This document shows, piece after piece, positions 5,903-12,664 of a stretch of 21,033 nt of DNA. Position numbers and translations under genes: made by a program. Source of the stretch: a virus; the IMG/VR virus record IMGVR_UViG_3300029266_002051, positions 1 to 21,033 of that record. One strand, written 5' to 3'. The first letter of the stretch is position 1, and each line of letters starts with the position of its first letter. The notes beneath the pieces are model-generated. The model saw only the letters and a program-made list of their open reading frames with translations, was not told the origin of the DNA and made no database searches.

Positions 5903-6559
5903 ATGCTCGTTTATCAATCATACCACCAACCAGTTGTAGACGCCCTGAAGCAAAATAACTGGGATCAGTCGGACATTCGTTCTTATCTGAATTATTTAGA
6001 AAAGAAAGATATACTTATCAGTTCAGGTCGTAAGCACGGCGAACATTCACGCGATAGTGATCGTTCTAAAGTCTATAACTCTGAATTCAAGTATGAGCGT
6101 ACCTATGGACAGGGCAGAGAGTTTAAGACACTAGCAGCAGCACAAAAATACTGCGATATGGTACTTAGATCACCTCTTTGGAAAAAATTAACAAAAGATG
6201 TCACCAGTATTGCCATTGGCACTTGTAAAGGTCATAGGATTGCTGGTCGTGCTTGGAGAAACAATATCGATCTGAACATCATGCATGGTATGACACAATA
6301 TGTTCTACTTCATGAAATGGCGCACTGCGCTGGAAATATGCACCATGATACTCAGTTTCGTATCGATTTGGTGAAACTTGTTTCTCGCTTTATTGGTAAA
6401 GAGCAAGCAGAATATCTTAAATCATGTTTCAAAGAAAAGAAACTAAAATTGAAGATCAATACCAATATTATGAAACCTGATGTTTGGATTAAGATGCATA
6501 ACAGAATGGAACTGGCAAGAGATAAAAAAACACTATCTTCTCTTGACATGGCAGCATAA
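5903..6559 (+). CDS. Zinc metallopeptidase with HExxHxxGxxH motif, 218 aa
   Basis: Residues 137-147 read HEMAHCAGNMH, the metzincin-type signature with three zinc-binding His (137, 141, 147) and catalytic Glu138. A strand before it (RAWRNNIDLNIMHG) matches the edge strand seen ahead of such helices. The overall layout recalls small phage/actinobacterial putative metallohydrolases of the TIGR04338 type (recalled, not searched). No signal peptide is present, so it should act in the cytoplasm or in the virion. GAGG lies about 7 nt before the start. The N-terminal 50 residues are helical and may bind a partner. The substrate is unknown. Confidence 0.78.
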   Translation: MLVYQSYHQPVVDALKQNNWDQSDIRSYLNYLEKKDILISSGRKHGEHSRDSDRSKVYNSEFKYERTYGQGREFKTLAAAQKYCDMVLRSPLWKKLTKDVTSIAIGTCKGHRIAGRAWRNNIDLNIMHGMTQYVLLHEMAHCAGNMHHDTQFRIDLVKLVSRFIGKEQAEYLKSCFKEKKLKLKINTNIMKPDVWIKMHNRMELARDKKTLSSLDMAA

Positions 6560-6571
6560 TATTATTAGATT
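6543..6571 (+). promoter_or_regulatory. Sigma70 promoter overlapping the end of the metallopeptidase gene
   Basis: TTGACA (6543-6548) lies within the last codons of the metallopeptidase (LDMAA). A 17-bp gap and TAGATT (6566-6571) follow. The -10 and initial transcribed region (6565-6590) are an exact copy of 5863-5888. It starts the long chain of small genes beginning at 6609. Confidence 0.75.
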
Positions 6572-6608
6572 ATAAGAGTAAAGAGAATCAATAGAGAAAG
6601 TTAGTTTA

Positions 6609-6788
6609 ATGGATGAGTATCGTGAAATCGCAATTATGTTACGGACACTGCTGCGTAACTCTGGTGCTGAGACACCAGAACATCCAATCCCAGCAATGCA
6701 AATTCTGGGTATCGCTGAGACCATCGAAGAAATGGCAGACGATATTGAGATGAAACTGATAATAGAAATGCAGAGGAATTGGGCATGA
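6609..6788 (+). CDS. Small acidic helical protein, 59 aa
   Basis: An ATG at 6609 opens a 59-codon frame (MDEYREIAIMLRTLLRNS...) ending TGA at 6786-6788. GAGAAAG lies about 8 nt before it. The product is Met/Glu/Ile-rich and helical. Its stop overlaps the next start as ATGA, which supports it being a real, coupled gene. No family recognised. Confidence 0.65.
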   Translation: MDEYREIAIMLRTLLRNSGAETPEHPIPAMQILGIAETIEEMADDIEMKLIIEMQRNWA

Positions 6789-7024
6789 GTTTTACCACAA
6801 TTCCTAGCACTAACACTACTAAATATGATGAGAGGCATGGTGGTCCATTCGATAGAGGTAGTGCTGATTCATACTACCGTAGAACACCTCGCCCACATTA
6901 TTTTACTGGTGCCACTGGATGTGGTAGTGAAATCACAGATCAACAAATGACTACTGAAGAGATTGGTGCTTACTGGGCAGGTTACGATGATAACCAAAGC
7001 AGTGGATTTTTTAAGGAGTGGTGA
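6785..7024 (+). CDS. Conserved small protein with GGPFDRGSADSYYRR motif, 79 aa
   Basis: Start set at the ATG at 6785 (AGAGGAA 7 nt upstream; ATGA overlap). The segment ERHGGPFDRGSADSYYRR...PHYF followed by a helical GAYWAGYDDN segment matches a short conserved pattern remembered from many phages and some bacterial genomes, of unknown function. It probably forms a small Tyr-rich, possibly nucleic-acid-associated, domain. Family function is unknown. Confidence 0.72.
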   Translation: MSFTTIPSTNTTKYDERHGGPFDRGSADSYYRRTPRPHYFTGATGCGSEITDQQMTTEEIGAYWAGYDDNQSSGFFKEW

Positions 7025-7025
7025 A

Positions 7026-7232
7026 ATGGGAATATACCGTCACGATAACCTAATATTAGATTTAACTGGACCTAGTAACTCTAAGTCGAGAGTATATCGT
7101 GATGGTATTTTAATTTTCCAAGGACAAAGTTCACATGCAGTTCCTATGTTTGTGAAAGAATGTAACAGTGAAGACGTAACTCGCAAATTTTATTCAAAAA
7201 ACGCTAGACAAAATTTGGCAAATGAGTTATAA
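7026..7232 (+). CDS. Small phage protein, 68 aa
   Basis: Start at the ATG at 7026 with AAGGAG about 9 nt upstream, directly after the previous stop. The product (MGIYRHDNLILDL...) looks like a small beta-rich domain with alternating strands (SRVYRDGILIFQG) then a basic helix. No family recognised. The next gene overlaps or follows closely. Confidence 0.62.
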   Translation: MGIYRHDNLILDLTGPSNSKSRVYRDGILIFQGQSSHAVPMFVKECNSEDVTRKFYSKNARQNLANEL

Positions 7233-7260
7233 TGGTTTAATTAATGATTCGGAGAAAAGT

Positions 7261-7539
7261 ATGAAAACGGCAACTACTCAAGCAGATCGAATGGCACTAA
7301 TCGCAGAGGTACATCAGAGATCAATAAAATTAAAGAAGTTGAAGGGAAGAGTCAAAACCCGCCCTCAAGTAAATCGAGAGTTTGTTAAACCCCTAGTAAA
7401 CAAAACTGATCTTGATGATAATAATATCAATCACTATACTGATGCCAGTAAATACGCAAAAGAATATTATGGTGATATTTTATATGAAACGAGGCGTTTT
7501 GATAATCCTGGAATTGGTGAAGATTGGGGTGACTATTAA
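7261..7539 (+). CDS. Small basic phage protein, 92 aa
   Basis: The ATG at 7261 has GGAG 8 nt upstream and is preferred to the in-frame ATG at 7222, which lacks such a site and would overlap the previous gene by 11 nt. The first half is Lys/Arg-rich (RSIKLKKLKGRVKTRPQVN), the second acidic and Tyr-rich (YAKEYYGDILYETRRF). A nucleic-acid contact is possible. Its stop shares one base with the next ATG. Confidence 0.6.
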   Translation: MKTATTQADRMALIAEVHQRSIKLKKLKGRVKTRPQVNREFVKPLVNKTDLDDNNINHYTDASKYAKEYYGDILYETRRFDNPGIGEDWGDY

Positions 7540-7814
7540 TGATCATCAATACCCATGGTTTTGAGGTAGAAGAAAATGAACACGCTGGTGAGAAAAGAGT
7601 CTATACTGATATCATCCCGCGCCCAGAACTATCTGAATTTGTTCGATCACTTAAAAATCAAGCGGGTGAAGAATGGAAGTCCAGATGCACTGAGCATTAT
7701 GCTTGGAAAGCAGCAGACCACATAATCGAACTTGAAAAGAAAATAGATTTCTATGAAAGTTTAATTCGTAAATATCATTTAGATAATGATGCGTTTACTG
7801 GAGCAACAACATGA
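7539..7814 (+). CDS. Small acidic protein with C-terminal coiled coil, 91 aa
   Basis: Coupled start (TAATG, one shared base). The N-terminal half is mixed (HGFEVEENEHAGEKRVYTDI), while residues 55-85 are helical (WKAADHIIELEKKIDFYESLIRKY cut short here as ELEKKIDFYESLI). No enzyme motif. The gene ends in an ATGA overlap with the next. Function unknown. Confidence 0.6.
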   Translation: MIINTHGFEVEENEHAGEKRVYTDIIPRPELSEFVRSLKNQAGEEWKSRCTEHYAWKAADHIIELEKKIDFYESLIRKYHLDNDAFTGATT

Positions 7815-8158
7815 CAATGCACTTGATTCAAGGAATGACATCTAACAGCACTAAAAAACGTAAATTGAAACGAACCGCAGGTTGGAAAAAATATCAAGAC
7901 GATCACAAAGATTTTTTGAAAAAAATGGGCATTGGTAAGCGAATAGAACTCAAAGGTGTTGATGTAATAGACAATACACATAGACGTAAACAAGAATTGT
8001 CCAATGTCATATGTTCAAACGGTATCAAAAAAGATACCCCACAACTGACTGCTGAATCTGGTATCGCTGGTATCGTGACCACTCACAAATCAAATCTAAT
8101 GCCTATACGTAAAGACAATAGGCAAGGTATGATTGATGCAGCAAATATGCGTAGATGA
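7811..8158 (+). CDS. Small basic phage protein, 115 aa
   Basis: Starts in the previous stop (ATGA). The sequence is Lys-rich near the N-terminus (STKKRKLKRTAGWKKYQDD) and contains MGIGKRIELKGVDVIDNTHRR, a conserved-looking core. The C-terminus reads MIDAANMRR. High positive charge suggests nucleic-acid binding, but no named domain is seen. It belongs to the coupled chain 6609-8690. Confidence 0.62.
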   Translation: MTMHLIQGMTSNSTKKRKLKRTAGWKKYQDDHKDFLKKMGIGKRIELKGVDVIDNTHRRKQELSNVICSNGIKKDTPQLTAESGIAGIVTTHKSNLMPIRKDNRQGMIDAANMRR

Positions 8159-8171
8159 TACGAGGATTAAT

Positions 8172-8390
8172 ATGTTTACAGTAGAACACGAATTTGACTA
8201 TTCCACAGTAGTTATCATGGACAACGAAAATAATGCAGATGAGGTTGAAATTATATTTGATGAGGATCGTGTTTATATAAGACAGTATGATGATGAAGAT
8301 GATTTTAATATTGTAGTGATAACTCCAAAAATGTTTGAGGAAATAATTGCTGCATATGATATGTCCGAAGGTTCATATGTGACTAGGTAA
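8172..8390 (+). CDS. Small very acidic protein, 72 aa
   Basis: Start set at the ATG at 8172 with GAGGA 6 nt upstream; an earlier in-frame start inside the previous gene lacks a site. The product is markedly acidic (VEIIFDEDRVYIRQYDDEDDF), mostly beta-strand then a helix, like small acidic proteins recurring in marine myoviruses (recalled). Such proteins sometimes mimic DNA, which is speculation here. Confidence 0.65.
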   Translation: MFTVEHEFDYSTVVIMDNENNADEVEIIFDEDRVYIRQYDDEDDFNIVVITPKMFEEIIAAYDMSEGSYVTR

Positions 8391-8405
8391 TTGGAGATAA
8401 TAGTT

Positions 8406-8690
8406 ATGAATCTAGCAAGACACGCCAATAAAGTGATTAAAAATAATCCCAATATGATGATACCATATTACCTTATGGGAGCATATGCTTACTATGAAGA
8501 GTCTGACCCTATTTTCTCAGATAGTTACTTTGATAACCTAGCAAAAAACATCTTAAAAGAATGGGATAATGTGGAGCATTACCATAAACATTTGCTAGAT
8601 AGAGAGGTGCTTGAAGCAGGAAGTTATCTTGGTCAATACCCCACAATTGTAATTGACGCACTGAAACATCTCAAAAGAAAAAAGAAATAA
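8406..8690 (+). CDS. Small protein resembling the N-terminal helical subdomain of NAD+ DNA ligase, 94 aa
   Basis: The ATG at 8406 (GGAG about 9 nt upstream) was chosen over a TTG at 8391. The segment PYYLMGAYAYYEESDPIFSD followed by SYFDNLAKNILKEW recalls the YY..DDP.ISDxEYD helix pair of NAD+-dependent ligase domain Ia, but the adenylation core is absent. T4-like phages carry such stand-alone proteins with unknown role. The tail is Lys-rich (HLKRKKK). It precedes guaC by 18 nt. Confidence 0.6.
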   Translation: MNLARHANKVIKNNPNMMIPYYLMGAYAYYEESDPIFSDSYFDNLAKNILKEWDNVEHYHKHLLDREVLEAGSYLGQYPTIVIDALKHLKRKKK

Positions 8691-8708
8691 CTTTAAAGAG
8701 GAAAAAAT

Positions 8709-9728
8709 ATGCTAATTTATGATGATATTAAACTTGACTATTCGGACGTTCTTATTCGACCAAAACGATCAACGCTAACATCTCGATTTGAAGTTGATAT
8801 GTCAAGAAAATATGTATTCAAACACAGTGGTAAAAATTGGAAGGGTGTGCCAATTATGGCATCTAACATGGATACTGTTGGTACTTTTAATATGTCAAAA
8901 TCTTTAAGTAATTATGATATGGTTACATGCATTGCTAAACATCACAATGCCGATGGGACTTGGAAAACAATCAACGATGCTTCGATGAGTAGTAATTTGT
9001 GTGTCATGGGTGGTATCTCCGATAAAGATATGAGCAATACTCAAGAGATTTACAAATCAAGTAAAGCATTTTTTCTGGGATTAGATGTTGCTAATGGTTA
9101 CACAATTAGTTTTGTCGATGCAGTAAAAAGAATGCGAGACCTAGAACCCAACTCTACGATCATTGCTGGTAATGTTGTGAGTGCTGATATGACCCAAGAG
9201 TTAATTCTAGCGGGTGCTGATATTGTTAAAGTTGGTGTTGGACCAGGTTCTGTCTGTACAACACGAATTAAAACAGGAATTGGTATGCCACAGTTGAGCG
9301 CAGTTATTGAATGTGCCGATGCAGCGCATGGTATGGATGCTCATATCATTGCAGATGGTGGTTGCACTACTTCTGGAGATATGGTCAAAGCATTTGCTGC
9401 TGGTGCAGATTTTGTAATGATTGGTGGTATGCTTGCTGGTCATGATGAATGTGATGGTATTTTAGATAATGGCAAAATGAAATTTTATGGTATGGCGTCC
9501 GAATCTGCTATGGATCGTCACAGAGTGGGTAATAGGCAGTACCGTGGTGTTGAAGGTAAAACCGTCACAGTAGATCATAGAGGTCCAGTAGAACTAACTT
9601 TAATTGATATTCTCTCTGGTATTAGGTCTGCTTGTACTTATGTTGGTGCAAGTAAACTCAAAGATTTATCTAAATGTGCAACATTCGTAAGGGTAAATAA
9701 TACACACAATACTGTATTTAATGGTTGA
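8709..9728 (+). CDS. guaC: GMP reductase (GuaC), 339 aa
   Basis: Converts GMP to IMP with NADPH, linking guanine to adenine nucleotides. The match to bacterial GuaC runs from end to end: [11 protein letters not shown] at the start, [13 protein letters not shown], the catalytic loop [15 protein letters not shown] with Cys183 (E. coli Cys186), SDGG-type ADGGCT phosphate site, [26 protein letters not shown], and SACTYVGA near the end. At 339 aa against about 347 it lacks only small insertions and looks intact. It has no CBS domains, which separates it from IMP dehydrogenase. AAAGAGG lies about 9 nt upstream. It is last in the run starting at 6609. Confidence 0.95.
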   Translation: MLIYDDIKLDYSDVLIRPKRSTLTSRFEVDMSRKYVFKHSGKNWKGVPIMASNMDTVGTFNMSKSLSNYDMVTCIAKHHNADGTWKTINDASMSSNLCVMGGISDKDMSNTQEIYKSSKAFFLGLDVANGYTISFVDAVKRMRDLEPNSTIIAGNVVSADMTQELILAGADIVKVGVGPGSVCTTRIKTGIGMPQLSAVIECADAAHGMDAHIIADGGCTTSGDMVKAFAAGADFVMIGGMLAGHDECDGILDNGKMKFYGMASESAMDRHRVGNRQYRGVEGKTVTVDHRGPVELTLIDILSGIRSACTYVGASKLKDLSKCATFVRVNNTHNTVFNG

Positions 9729-9753
9729 CACCACAGTCAGGTTGCGATAATAT
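9725..9753 (+). promoter_or_regulatory. Sigma70 promoter at the end of guaC
   Basis: TTGACA (9725-9730) overlaps the guaC stop. After exactly 17 bp comes TAATAT (9748-9753). It is 23 nt before the ATG at 9776 and drives the next small-gene run. Confidence 0.75.
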
Positions 9754-9775
9754 GGTTATATAAAAGGAGATCACA

Positions 9776-10030
9776 ATGAATCAGTTTATGAGTAATCTAC
9801 TAGAAGCAATCGGAACTGAAGTATCTGGTTCCCACGGGGATAAACCTTTTCTTGGTCGTATCGTAGATTCGAAACCCAAGAGAGATTTTACAAGATGCGG
9901 CAAGTGGTTTGGAAAAGATATTCAAATTACTGTCGCGTGTGAAGACACTAATGAGTTATTTTTTATTGACGGTATCGCTCTACTGAATGGTAAAGATTCA
10001 TCATTCTCTAATCTTCACGTTTATTTCTAA
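9776..10030 (+). CDS. Small phage protein, 84 aa
   Basis: Strong start (AAAAGGAG about 7 nt upstream). The product has a Gly/Lys-rich stretch (EVSGSHGDKPFLGRIV) and ends in beta-strand-like sequence (LFFIDGIALLNG). Two cysteines (TRCGK, VACED). No family recognised. It is the first gene after the promoter at 9725, followed closely by three more. Confidence 0.62.
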   Translation: MNQFMSNLLEAIGTEVSGSHGDKPFLGRIVDSKPKRDFTRCGKWFGKDIQITVACEDTNELFFIDGIALLNGKDSSFSNLHVYF

Positions 10031-10039
10031 GGAGTAGAA

Positions 10040-10201
10040 ATGACCTACATAGATACAAAGGTATATGAAATTTGTGCGGATGGTAAATTTTTAACTACCA
10101 TCCGTGAAATTAGTGAATTTTGTGCTATCAATAAATTCAAAAACATGTATACATGTCCAGATGGTAAAATCACAGCAACATTATGGGAACCTAAAACATG
10201 A
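10040..10201 (+). CDS. Small protein with three cysteines, 53 aa
   Basis: An ATG at 10040 with GGAG 6 nt upstream opens a 53-codon frame ending TGA at 10199-10201. The product (MTYIDTKVYEICADGKF...) has three Cys and a helix (TIREISEFCAI) resembling a small helix-turn-helix fragment, though this is weak. Its stop overlaps the next ATG (ATGA), supporting a real gene. Confidence 0.62.
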   Translation: MTYIDTKVYEICADGKFLTTIREISEFCAINKFKNMYTCPDGKITATLWEPKT

Positions 10202-10461
10202 AATTTTCTGAACTAGAATTTGCGCCCATGTCACATGGCGGCAATCAAGCAATATTATATTTTGGTAGAAACTACGGTCTTTCTATTATAGATAATGGGT
10301 ACGGTAGAGAAAGTGATCTGTATGAGGTCGGTACGTTGTTTGAGAAACAACTCGCCAATGTTTTACCATCACATACAGGTGATGATACGGTTGTAGGTAA
10401 TTGTACTGAAGCGCATGTTGAAATGATTATCGAAGCAATGGAAAGAAAATCAGCATTATAA
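10198..10461 (+). CDS. Conserved small marine-phage protein, 87 aa
   Basis: Coupled start in ATGA. The opening MKFSELEFAPMSHGGNQA, then YGLSIID and GRESDLYEVGTL, follow a pattern recalled from a small protein common in marine phages and metagenomes; its function is unknown. The last third is a helix (EAHVEMIIEAMER). No catalytic motif. Confidence 0.68.
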   Translation: MKFSELEFAPMSHGGNQAILYFGRNYGLSIIDNGYGRESDLYEVGTLFEKQLANVLPSHTGDDTVVGNCTEAHVEMIIEAMERKSAL

Positions 10462-10473
10462 AAGGAATTATGT

Positions 10474-10677
10474 ATGGGACTAGAAAACGAAAACTATGTA
10501 TGGGAACCAGTTAAGCATATTGATAATGTGCGAATACAAATTCTACAAGAGGAAATAGAGTATTATAAAACACTCATTGAACCTCAAGATTGTGGATTTA
10601 TTCATACGACAATAAATTTTTTAGAACAAAGAATAGAAAATCTTGCTGGTAAAAAGAAGGAATTTCCCTTCAAGTAA
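10474..10677 (+). CDS. Small helical protein, 67 aa
   Basis: AAGGA lies 7 nt before the ATG at 10474. Residues 16-55 look helical (NVRIQILQEEIEYYKTLIE, then INFLEQRIENLAG), suggesting a helical hairpin or short coiled coil. No family recognised. It ends the small run; a 53-nt AT-rich gap follows. Confidence 0.58.
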   Translation: MGLENENYVWEPVKHIDNVRIQILQEEIEYYKTLIEPQDCGFIHTTINFLEQRIENLAGKKKEFPFK

Positions 10678-10730
10678 CAGCAATTTTTACGGTATATTTT
10701 TTATAATTATTTAAAACTTTAAGGTATTTT

Positions 10731-12032
10731 ATGTCAACATATAAGACCCGTTTATCTGACTCTATCGATATTATTAAAACTTTTGATAAAAATATTTGGA
10801 ATAATCTTTCTGTAGAGAATAAAGATTGTAATAGTTCGACTGCAACTATTGTTGTTAGGTCTAATGATCGTCTTGTGGATAGAGGTTGTATATTAAACAA
10901 CTTAGTTCAAGCAGGATATAATGCAAAGGTCAAGTCTAAGTCTGGGCAAGGTGTTGACCCAATATTCATTGAGGGTTTTAATAACCTTCATAGTAGACTA
11001 ATTATTCTAATAAAACCTCTGGGTGGTGGCATGGGAGAAACGACTCTAAATGCATCTATTACAGAATTGTTTCCAGCAATTTGCTATGAACTAAACCATA
11101 ATCCAGAGACAAATATATTAGAATTTTATGATTGGTTACTTAAAGTTAAAGTTGATGAATTGAAGTGCGTCAATCCAAAAGATGTACTCGCTGCTAAAGA
11201 CACCATAGTCAAAGCAAAAAACTCTACAAAATTTACCGAAAAAATGATGAACGCTATCGGAGTTTATAAATATCTCAAAGAAGAGGGAAATAATAAACCT
11301 ATCCACCAAGTCCACTGGGGATATAGGGCAAAACCAAATGGAGTTGATCCTAACCATCCTGGAGATATATTTTTAGAGTTTATGGACGGTTCCATACTAG
11401 GTGTATCTATTAAAGCAGGAGGAATTAATACTAAAGAACCTAAATTAAACACTTATGTCAATCCTATATTTACGGCATTTAAACAACATAAGAGAGTTTC
11501 TGCCTTGCGACGAAAACTTCATACGCAAGTCTATTCCAATATATTAGGGATGCCACCCTCTGGTTCATATGATAAATCCAAAAGACAAATCACTTCTCGA
11601 CTCCTACTAGATTTAAATACAAATGACAACAGCAAATATGAAAAACTTTATGATAAACACTTAGATATTTGCCGTGGTGCTGTTACAGATTTATTTAATA
11701 TGAATAAAAATGATACGTTAGATTATATCACCAAAGGAATTTTACGAAGTTATTCTGATGTACCAACTAAAGTAATTAAAGCAATAAATGATAATTTCGA
11801 AGAAATCACAGCAGATAATCAACTCATTTCATTTTTACCATGTGTGGAAAATATTGAATGTTACAAAAGCAAAAAATCTAAACAAAATTGGTTTATCGAC
11901 TTGAAATCGAATCAAACAGTTGCTACTATGGAGATGTCTATAAGAACAAATAAATCTGGTGATGCTGGCGAGAAAAAACTTGGGCAATTTTTCAATCTTG
12001 CTGTTAAATACAACAACTTAAAAATAAGTTGA
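10731..12032 (+). CDS. Orphan 433-aa protein, possible PD-(D/E)xK-type nuclease
   Basis: AAGG lies about 8 nt before the ATG. The centre (residues 195-245) reads HWGYRAKPNGVD...GDIFLEF, a strand, then GVSIKAGG and EPKLNTYVNP. An acidic residue on one strand followed by a hydrophobic-x-K strand is what a restriction-endonuclease-like core looks like, but the middle acid of (D/E)xK is Ser here, so the call is weak. The N-terminal 90 residues include RSNDRLVDRGCI and IILIKPLGGGMGETTL. The gene is AT-rich, much longer than its neighbours and ends at its own downstream promoter, so it may be a separately acquired module. Confidence 0.6.
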   Translation: MSTYKTRLSDSIDIIKTFDKNIWNNLSVENKDCNSSTATIVVRSNDRLVDRGCILNNLVQAGYNAKVKSKSGQGVDPIFIEGFNNLHSRLIILIKPLGGGMGETTLNASITELFPAICYELNHNPETNILEFYDWLLKVKVDELKCVNPKDVLAAKDTIVKAKNSTKFTEKMMNAIGVYKYLKEEGNNKPIHQVHWGYRAKPNGVDPNHPGDIFLEFMDGSILGVSIKAGGINTKEPKLNTYVNPIFTAFKQHKRVSALRRKLHTQVYSNILGMPPSGSYDKSKRQITSRLLLDLNTNDNSKYEKLYDKHLDICRGAVTDLFNMNKNDTLDYITKGILRSYSDVPTKVIKAINDNFEEITADNQLISFLPCVENIECYKSKKSKQNWFIDLKSNQTVATMEMSIRTNKSGDAGEKKLGQFFNLAVKYNNLKIS

Positions 12033-12057
12033 CAACTCAAAAAATGTATGGTATAAT
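12029..12057 (+). promoter_or_regulatory. Consensus sigma70 promoter
   Basis: TTGACA (12029-12034) overlaps the stop of the 433-aa gene; exactly 17 bp later is a perfect TATAAT (12052-12057). It is 26 nt before the ATG at 12084. Confidence 0.85.
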
Positions 12058-12083
12058 TTTGTATATCATGAAAAGGAAAATAG

Positions 12084-12374
12084 ATGCTAAGTAAATCAGA
12101 ACTAATCGACCAACTTCAAACTGGAGTTTATGCAGTAACATTTACAAAAGTGAACGGTGAAAAGCGCAAACTGCACGGTACTCTAATGAGTGATATTCTT
12201 GGTGACATCACCTTATCTACAACTGAACAAATTGAATCTAGGGAAGACACTATTCCTGATGATCTTGACCGTATTTCGGTTTGGTGTCCTGACATTTCTG
12301 CTTGGAGAGCATTTAAACCGTCAAAACTAATTTCTTTTGAACGTCTACAAACAGCGCCAGAGCAAATGGTATGA
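12084..12374 (+). CDS. WYL_2/DUF2693-like small beta-barrel protein, 96 aa
   Basis: The pattern SELIDQLQTGVYAVTFTKVNGEKRKLHGTL followed by ISVWCPDISAWRAFKPSKLISFE fits the short Sm/SH3-like barrel family (DUF2693, WYL_2) found in phages and bacteria. It may bind nucleic acid or a protein partner; the function is not known. AAGGA lies 7 nt before the start. Its stop overlaps the next ATG (ATGA). Confidence 0.75.
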   Translation: MLSKSELIDQLQTGVYAVTFTKVNGEKRKLHGTLMSDILGDITLSTTEQIESREDTIPDDLDRISVWCPDISAWRAFKPSKLISFERLQTAPEQMV

Positions 12375-12625
12375 TCGTAATTGATCAATATATATTAAGT
12401 GCAATTGTAACGGTTGCACTTCTTATTTCCTATCGTATAGGATATAGGGCATCTGTTGAAAAAAGAGACGATCTTAGAGTCGAAAGGATTGTTGATCATA
12501 CGGTAGATAAACTTTGTAATGAAGGTTATGTTGTTTATAAGAAACACGATGATGGTGAGGTGGAATTAATCCAATTGCCAGAGTGGGTCTTAGAAAAAGA
12601 GGACTTGACTTTTATTCAAAAATAG
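12371..12625 (+). CDS. Single-span membrane protein, 84 aa
   Basis: Residues 6-25 (QYILSAIVTVALLISYRIGY) form one membrane segment; the positive residues after it (RASVEKR) predict a cytoplasmic C-terminus. The soluble part (DHTVDKLCNEGYVVYKKHDDGEVELIQ) resembles a small helix-strand-strand unit recurring in marine T4-like phages (recalled). Coupled to the previous gene. The next promoter's -35 lies inside its 3' end. Confidence 0.7.
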   Translation: MIVIDQYILSAIVTVALLISYRIGYRASVEKRDDLRVERIVDHTVDKLCNEGYVVYKKHDDGEVELIQLPEWVLEKEDLTFIQK

Positions 12626-12633
12626 ATTATAGT
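12605..12633 (+). promoter_or_regulatory. Sigma70 promoter before the 370-aa gene
   Basis: TTGACT (12605-12610), exactly 17 bp, TATAGT (12628-12633). From 12623 the sequence TAGATTATA...GTAA..CACTTAT.AGG parallels the leader at 5864 in order and spacing, although here TAGATT is not at the right distance to be the -10. Confidence 0.65.
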
Positions 12634-12664
12634 AATAAAAGTAAGCACTTATAGGAAAAAACAC

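Noticed and set aside
11264-11271. TATAAATA inside the 433-aa gene
   Set aside because: It encodes YKY in frame, lies mid-gene and has no start downstream in range; probably chance in AT-rich DNA.
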